NCBI GenBank assembly: GCA_021613375.1
Contig: CM038725.1
Coordinates: 38,736,115 to 38,800,114, forward strand
Reading direction: 5' to 3'
DNA: 64,000 nucleotides
From: Megaleporinus macrocephalus
Taxonomy: Eukaryota; Chordata; Actinopteri; Characiformes; Anostomidae
Shown here: positions 22,101 to 31,200 of the stretch, piece after piece
How positions within the stretch are numbered: position 1 is the stretch's first letter
Layout of the letters: each line of letters starts with the position of its first letter
The notes under the pieces: generated by a model
What the model saw: only the letters and a program-made list of their open reading frames with translations
The model's database searches: none
Told to the model about the DNA's origin: nothing
Made by a program: the position numbers and the translations under genes

Positions 22101-25100
22101 ACTATTGGCCATAAACCCAAGCTGACCCCATGCAGGACCCCCACCCTTACGAATGGCCCCAGAGGTCCCTATGCCCACAACTCATAAAAACCCCGAATTT
22201 AGGGTTTTTCCGGGTAAGGACGATGACAGGCTGCAAACATTTGATAACCACTTGTGTGGGTTGACAAATCTGTAGAGAGACAGAAATAGCAAAGTTAGCT
22301 TGTATGTTTGTCTGCAAGCACAGCTGCATATTCATTCAAGATTGTATCCAAATCGCCATTGGCCATTCGGCCTGGCTTTCATCTAACCCTCGGTGTCAGA
22401 GATGGTCGCCCCATTAAGACTTTGAAAGGAGTGGTGATCAGCCACGTGTCTTTCAGGATTAACGAGGATCAAAAGTTGTTTTTGCAACATCGGCCATGCA
22501 GTAATGTTCGTTTATGTTATCTATGACCCCTTTGTTATTTTTTATCAGCTCTCTTCTGGAATCAGTCTGGAAACCAGGCAGTAGTTTAGAACATCATGGT
22601 TGTCATGGTGGTTGTAAGGTTTTGGGAACCTGCACTCTGTCCTCTGATAGTTTGTACATCCCTTGAGACAAAACCCAGATAAGTGACAGAAGGCATACAG
22701 AAGTGCAGTCTCAGAGGAAACACAGTGACCTCTCTTTGTGTGTCAGTTTGTCCCCAGCGCTCAGTAGTATCACTGTACAGCACAATGCATGTGTTATGTA
22801 CATTGAATTAGAACCCCTCTTGGATCAGGGATGGCTAGCCGGAATCAGCCCACCTACGCCGTCCCCTTTTCTGAAGAAAAGAAACACCACAATACACCCT
22901 GTTTAGGTTTTAACGTGACTGAAATGCAAATATTCGGAGGCCAGCAGAATTGCAGACAAGGCACTGAAAGACTTTAAGGAGGTGAAACAGATAATTAAAT
23001 CAAAACACTCAACTCCAGATGACGATTCCACTTCTGACACCAGATAGCATTACGCCAGTTCTGGTTAGGGGGGTAAAGCATGCATTGCATAGTAACGAAG
23101 GCTACATAAGACTATTTACAACAGTCACTTAAACTCATTCGCTGAAGGAAGGTGGTGGAGCTCCTGCTGACGGTGAGGTCAAGAGTGAAGCTGCCCATCC
23201 AATGGTTTTGGACGTGTATCTTTTTTTTAAGGTTGTGAGAAGTTCTGTTTGAGAGTCCATCAATTTGGCTGAGCTTCATTGTGGCACCAACTTTCTGATT
23301 GATTGGTGAGTATTGTGTCCTTGGGTTTTGCAGTCAGGGATTCAACACCCTTCTCATTAGTGTCCATCTCACCCAAACCATCTCACCTTCTTGCTGAAAA
23401 ACAGATTGAAATTGTTAATGAATTTCAGTCCTGCAGCTTTTTTGTAGCTAGATCTTAAAAGCAAGACAGAAGACAACTGATAAATGACTGGATGTTGAGC
23501 TTGAGCAGTGTGTTAGAGATATCATTAAAGTCCCTTTGTAATATCTCCAACTCCTCCTTCCTCATGTCAGTCTTGCCAACATGATCCTGCATCTGTAACT
23601 CTACTTTGAAAGGTTGAAAGTACATAGTACTAAATGGCTTTGTGGTCCTCCTAAATTACTTTTATAACAAACTCAGACACTAGTTTGAAAACTTACAAGA
23701 ATAAAGAAGATTTTGAAAGATAACAACACTAAGCAGAGAAGCATCTGAACGGTTAGGAAGCAAGAAGAAGAAAACAGGGTAATGAGCCAAGGGCTAGACA
23801 AAAAAAACCTGGCCAAAGAAATACAAAAAACACAGGAAGACATACAGATTGAGTGTTTTGCAACATGAAGGTTAACAATGCTTTGCAAAGTATGAACCTA
23901 AAGCCTGGGTTTCAATTTGGAATAACACATTACATGAAATAAAGGACATGTGTGAAAGCTCAAAACTTTTTCTAAGAGTTTCTATTGGACAAAGTTGATG
24001 ATGTTTTCAGGTGGTTCCTTACTGTTTCATGGGAAATAGAGTCCACAGTCCATGCAGATTCAAGTGTGCATGCAGGAGAAAGAGAACAAGCAGTTTTCGG
24101 TAGAAGCCTTGAAAAAGTTAAGCATGACAAAAAAGTGTAAGTGTAATAAATTCATTAGTGTTCGATTAAGGGAACTAAGATTTACCTCTTCCAATCTGTG
24201 TTTTTTATATAATTGGTATTTTCATGTGAATTATTTAGTATTTACTATGAGTTATTACGCTTGTACTGTAAATTATCCAGTAACTACTGTGAATTGTTCA
24301 GCATCTACTAAGAATAGTCCAGGATCTACTGTGAATTACTTACTACTTAATACAAAATATTTAGTAACTGCTATAAATTATTTACTATGAATTGTTCAGC
24401 ATCTACTCTGGATTATACAGTATTTTACTTTATGCACATGCAGTTTCTTTCAGTTTAATGAATAACTGTTTTTCAGATTAAGATTTTCTGCACCAGCTCT
24501 GAATTCATTGTGGAAGTTGACAAAAAGCGTGTGCTGAATTTTGCGCATCGCATGAAGGACATTGAGAACCTTACAACACTCTCAATTGAAGGAGACGTTG
24601 ATGTCGAACATGTTCTCAGAGGTATGTAATTATACAAACTACATTGGTAACGATTTCTATGAACACCATCTACAAACACATTCATAACATATTATAACAT
24701 ATATATTTCAAATATATAAGATATTATTAAAATTGAGTTGAATGTTTATAACAAAGTCACAGAAACATGTTTAAGTTCTTATAAAAGGATTCTAATATTA
24801 CATTTCTACTGTTTATAGTCTATAATAGTGTGTATATAAATTTAGTCACATTCATTTTAAAGATGGAAGACACTAAAATTTCTTTAAAGGGACTAGAATC
24901 TAGTATTCCATTCCTGACAGTAATTAACACGGATAATATTTCTGCCTCCTATATTAAACTATTAAATTTGACCATCATATATGTTTTTTGTGCATCTCCT
25001 TTTAAAACCATGGGCATTCTGGGAAAGGTTTTCCATAAGATTTTGAAGTAAGCCAAGGTGATCTTAGGTGGTCCTAGCTTGTGTTCAGCTGTTTATTCTG

Positions 25101-28100
25101 GAATTAAATGTTTTTTGTGTCACTGCAGTGCTGAGAATGATCTTGTAACAGTGTAGCAGGTGAGACAGGTGGATATATGTGCAAGAGTTTCTTTGTTAGT
25201 GGGTCTGTAGTGGAACCGGTATATACATATGAAATAGCAAAACACTAAGCAGGGAAGACTTTCACAGTTTATAGAATAACAATACCAGAATAATATTGTA
25301 ACATGACAGAATAACACAATAACAACAATGCTAGACAGACAGAGGTGTATAAGCACAAGGAAATCAAATTAGAAGCAGGTGACTGGCCCGAAGAGGGCAG
25401 AGACAAAAAGAGTGAGCAACCAAAACAAACATAAGCACATGGAATATGACACGAGAGTGTAAAAGACAAAAGGGAGAGAACACACAGGAGGGTAAACATA
25501 AATAACATGACAGATGACCTCCCTTATAGTACCTGTGGGGGTCCTGTGGGGGTCCTGATCATAAGTACTCAGTAGTTTTCTAACAAATACGAATTCAGAA
25601 TGTTGCACACAGGTAATGAAACATAACCATCCTTGTTCAGGTAAAATAATTTCATCATGGTTTGATATGAGTTAATAATTGGTAGGTTTGATAAAGTAAG
25701 TAAGAAAACTACATAAACCATCTTCATTTTGAAAGATTCAAATATGAGATTGGCTCAATTCACTCATTCTGTAAGCAGAATTTAGGACCTGATGAAGCAA
25801 ACCAAACATTCTTAACTAAATAGTTATTTTAGTACTGCTTTAAATGCTTTTAAACAAAGGAAATGCCAAGAAGCATCATGCTCAAACAAAGGGCTATGGT
25901 TAAAAAAGAAAAACAAAGTTACTTCTCTCTTTTGAAATGGTTAATGGAAGATTGCTGTCTTCTCTTTTTCTTTTCATTCCCTTGTATTGTTTTTATTGAT
26001 TTATTATTTTTTACTTTTCTCAGTTTCAGTCTCTAGCTCTTTTCTTTTTAGTGTGTTTTATTTGTGTTTCATTTTCTTTTCTTTTTGTCTCTTTTCTCCT
26101 GTCTCAGCAGGCATACCTTACTTTAAAATGTTCCTGGGTTACATAAATAAAATATATTGCTTGAATTTTCTTTCATGGAATTCCACAGCATGACCTACTA
26201 GGTTTGAGGGGAGTTGATGGAAAATAAGTAAAGATTACATCTGGAAACTTTTCACAGCCCTTCACATTCTCCAAGTTCTGTTATGTTACAGTCTTATGCC
26301 AAAAGTGATTAAATTTATTTTTTCTCTCAAAATTCTACATACAACACCCCATGAAAACAATGAAAACAGTTTTTTTTGTAAATCTATTAAAAATAAAAAA
26401 CAAACAAAAACAAAATTTCATGTACATAAGTATTACAGCCTTTGCCATGACACTCAATATTGAGCTCAGGTGCTCCTGTTTCCACTGATCATCCTTCAGC
26501 TGTTTGCACAACTTGATTGGCGTTCACCTGTGGTCAATCCAGCTGACATAATTTGGAAAGGCACACAGCGTCTTTATAAGGTCCCATAGTGGACAGTACA
26601 TATCAGAGCACAAACCAGCTCCAGTCTGTAGACTTCCGAGTCAGGGCTGTATGGAGGCACAGATCTGGGGAAGGTACAGAAACACAGTGGTCTCCATCAT
26701 CCATAAATGGAAGAAGTGTGGAACCACCAGGAGCCGCACGGCCAGTCAGAGTGATTGGGTAGAAGGGCCTTAGTCAGGAGGTGACCAAGAACCCAAAGGC
26801 CACTCTGACAGAGCTTTAGTGTTGCTCTATGGAGAGAGGAGAATCTTCCAGAAGGTTTCATTTCTGCTACACTCCATCAATCAGGCCTGTATGGTACAGT
26901 GGCCAGATGGAAGCCAATCCTCAGTAAAAGGCACAAGACAGCTCACTTGGAGTTCACCAAAAGGTACCTGAATGATTCTCAGACCATGAGAAACAAAATT
27001 CTCTGGTCAGATGAAACAAGGATTAAACTCTTTGGCCTGAATGCCAAGTGTCATGTCTGGAGGAAACCAGGCACCACTCATCACCTGGCCAATAGCATCT
27101 TTACAGTGAAGCATGGTGGTGGCAGCACAGCATCATCCTGTGGGGTTGATTTTCAGCAGCAGGAACTGGGAGACTAGTCAGGGTCGAAAGATGAATGCAG
27201 CAATGTACAGAGACATCCTTGAAGAAAACTTCTGAACCTCAGACTGGGGCGAAGGTTCATCCTCCAACAGGACAACGACCCTAAGCATACAGCCGAGATA
27301 ACTAAGGAGTGGCTTTGTCATGTAGTGATCTGAAAATGGCTGTGCACTGACTGCCCAAAACTAGGTGTGCGAAACTTGTAGCATCATAATCAAAAAGACT
27401 TGAGGCTGTAATTACTGCGAAAGTGTAAGTATTGAGTGATGGCTGTGATACTTCTGTACGGGTGATTATTTTGTATTTTATTTTTAATTGGCAAAAATTC
27501 AAACAAACATTGTTCACATTGTGATTATGGGGTATTGTGTGTAGAATTTTCATAGAAAAAACTGAATTTTATGCATTCTGGAATAAAACTGTAACATAAC
27601 GCAACACTGTTAATACTTTCCAGAATGCACTGTATATCCAGTGACCACTGAAGCACTGTCATATAGACTTTACTATATAATAAGAAGTGTTAATAGGAGG
27701 CTAAGTGTTGTTAACTGGCTGGGTTTGGTAGGACTTATGTTTACAGCACACAGAGCATGACAAATAGAACTTAACAATCTCTTCTGACAGGAGGCTTGTT
27801 ACCAAAAGTTCCATACAAACAGGTTCTGCCTGAAGGCCTTAAAAACCAAACACTCATTATCATCAATGGACAGCCCAACGTAAATGCTGACAGGTAAGAA
27901 CAAAACGATATAAAAATATAACCACATTTAAAACTGAAATACAAATGAAAATGTCTTCTTTCCCATTAGATTCCGAATCGACTTTCAGAAAGGTGATGAT
28001 GTAGCCTTTCATTTCAACCCCCGCTTCAATGAGGATGGACAGCAGGTGATCGTGAGGAACTGCAGGATTAAAGATTTTTGGCAAACTGAGGAACGAGAAC

Positions 28101-28178
28101 TTCCTTTCTTCCCTTTCACACCTGGAAAACCTTTTGAGGTGAGTGTTGTGAACAGACACTCCGGCTCATGTTTTCACT

Positions 28179-28256
<78 letters not shown>

Positions 28257-31200
28257 GGCAGTTGTTCAGTATCAGACCACATAGGATGGGCAGTTGTTCA
28301 GTATCAGACCACACAGGATGGCCAGTTGCTCAGTTACAGACCACACAGGATGGCCAGTTGCTCAGTTACAGACCACACAGGATGGGCAGTGGTTGAGCTC
28401 AACAAAGAAACACACAGATAGTTAGTTCTGCTACAGGTGACTGAGAACTGTGTAATATTACTAGCTGCTCTGCGTCCTGTCAGGTCAGTACAGTAAAAGT
28501 AGCAGTTTATTTAAGCATTAAGTAGCAGTTTATTTAAAGTGGCAAGGAATTTAAGGTAGCAGTTTTTTAAGGTAGTATGGAATTTGAGGTGGAAGTCCAG
28601 TTAAGGTGATAGGAAATTTAAGTGGGCAGTGCATTTAAGGTGGCATGGAATTTAAGATTGCACTTAATTACAGGCGTCAATAAATTTAAAGTAGCAGTTT
28701 ATTTAAGGTGGCAGGGAATTTAAGGTTGCAGTTTTTGAAGGTGGTATGGAATTTCCGGTGGAAGTCCAGTTAAGGTGGCAGAAGTTGGTAGTTAAAAGTT
28801 CAATAAACTTAAGATAGCATCTTATTTAAGGTTGCAGGAAATTTCAGGTGTCATTGTATTTAAAGTAGCAGGTCATTTAAGGTGACCTGAAATTTAAGGA
28901 GGCATTTAACTGAAGATGTCAATAAATGCAAGGTTTAATTAAAGAATTTTTTTTTTAGGAAAACCATGTATTGGATTGCTTAGAACGGGAGAAGCATAAA
29001 TCTTAGATATAGGCTGTGTGAATTTTGTGGTTCTAGCTCGAAAGATGTAGAATAAGAACGATTTTATATTTTGAGCATACTTAATAATTAATAATAATAA
29101 TCATAATAATAAAAAGAAGAAGAAGAAGAAAAAGTAGAAAAAGAATATTGATAAGAAGTTGACTGTACAGTACGTTGACTTTCCCAAGCCAACATAATTA
29201 CATTAAATGAAGTACAGATGTCACAGCTAAAAACTCAGGAGAGGTAAAATGTTGGGATAAGTTTCTACTGAATGACGGCAATGAAGTTTACTGTGAACTA
29301 TTCAGTAACAAATTTAAATGGTTCAGTGACTGCTATGAATGATTGTACTATAAATTATTCATGATCTATTAAGTATTATTAAGTATGTACTAAAATTGTT
29401 GCGTATCTTCTTGGAATTATTCAGGGTCTACTATGAGTTATTTAAAATTTACTATAAATTATTTTGTATCTACTGCAAATTACTCAGTAACTACTTTTTA
29501 AGTGTTATTCATTATCCACTCTGCATTATTCAGGATCCACTATGAATTTTTCAGTAAATACTCAACATGTACTCTAAATTATTCTGCATGTAATATGAAT
29601 TATTAGTATAAACTATGAATCACTCAGTATAAGCTATTATCATTTAGTATCTATTTAACATCTACTAGCAATTATTTAATATGTATTATGGATTTTTCAG
29701 TAACTATTATTTCCTATGAATTATGTAATAAGCATTTCACTTTATGCACATCGAGATTCTTCCATTTTAATGAATTAACTGTGTTTTAGATGAAGATTTT
29801 GTGCACCAGCTCTGAATTCATTGTGGAAGTTGACAACAAGCATGTGCTGAATTTTAGACATCGCACAAAGGACATTGAGAATCTTACAATGCTCACCGTT
29901 CAAGGAGACGTTAACATTGAACATGTTTTCACAGGTATGTAATTGGCACTGCAGGGCTGAAAATGATCCTCTACACTAATAGTACCTGCTCTGTGGTGGT
30001 CCCTGTGGGGGTCCTGCCCATTGAAGAACAGATTAACAACGTATACAGAGAGTCAGATGAACTACCGTCTGTAATTGTAGAACTATAAGGTGCTCCTATA
30101 TGGTCACAGAAGCTGATTAAATTGACAGTGAGAATAGGTACTAGGATTTAGTGTTATAACTGTGTATATGGAACAACTTAACCATTGTTCATTAGTTACA
30201 TAATTTCCAGTCCAAATGGATGATAAATTATTAATCAATGACAAGAATTTAAAAAGTACATATTTAACAGAAAAGTACACAGAATCTGTACCATTTTTCA
30301 TTGTTCTTAGTACTTTTTACGAATTAAACATTTTTAATTGAGTAAGAATTTGAACACTGCTTTATTTCACCCAGTTACATAAATAAAAAATATGTTGCTT
30401 ACATTTTCAATCCGGAAGCCTTGGCCTTAGGGTTAATATTGCCAACCTCCCCAGCAGGGGCTGGGATGGAGGACAGGGGCCTCCTTTCATGTATTGACTA
30501 CAGGGGCCTCAACAAGATCATGGTCAATATTCATTATCCCCTGCCCCTCTTGACCTCAGCATTCGAGGCACTGCAGAGGGCCTTATTATTCACCAAGTTG
30601 GAATGGAAGACAATCTTCATCACTCTGTCTGACCACTATGAGTATTTAGTGATGCTACTTTTGAAGAGCTATCTCTTTGTGAAGCTGGAGAAATCCCATT
30701 TTCACACCCAGTCCATCTCCTTTCTAGGCTTTGTGGAACCAGTCGTGGTCAGGGCCATGGTGAATTGGCCTAGCCAGTCGCTTGGTCCAACGCTTTCTTG
30801 GTTTTGCATATTTCCTTTTGCAGATTCATCCTGTTCTCCAGCTGCCAAGGAACAATTTCCTATTTGTGGAGGAGGAGGACACATTTCAGAACTGCTAGTG
30901 GTGAAACAGATTTAGAAAAGTGTTGACACTGGCTGGAGGATGCCAAACAGTCCCAACACAGTCTGAAACAGAGTCCTGCGGTGGGGCCATACTTCACTGT
31001 TCACATTCCATCCTGAGGTTACTCATATACTGTATTTTACTGTATCTGGAGGCACTTCTGGTGGACCACAGCACATGGGCATTCATTGCAGCCTGCAAAA
31101 TGTGCGCCTGCTATAAGGAACCACGAAACCAAACTGGCCAGGCTTCTACATGCTTTGCCTGTTCCATCTCACCCATGTTCGCATGTCTCCCTGACTTCAT

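Noticed and set aside
24052..24390. 112-codon ORF in intron 3
   Set aside because: Its second half is the degenerate TGTGAATTATTCAGTATCTAC repeat; nothing protein-like.
25120..25608. Minus-strand Leu/Cys-rich ORFs resembling membrane segments
   Set aside because: They fall within a transposable-element-like insertion, overlap each other in different frames and have no start context or splice support.
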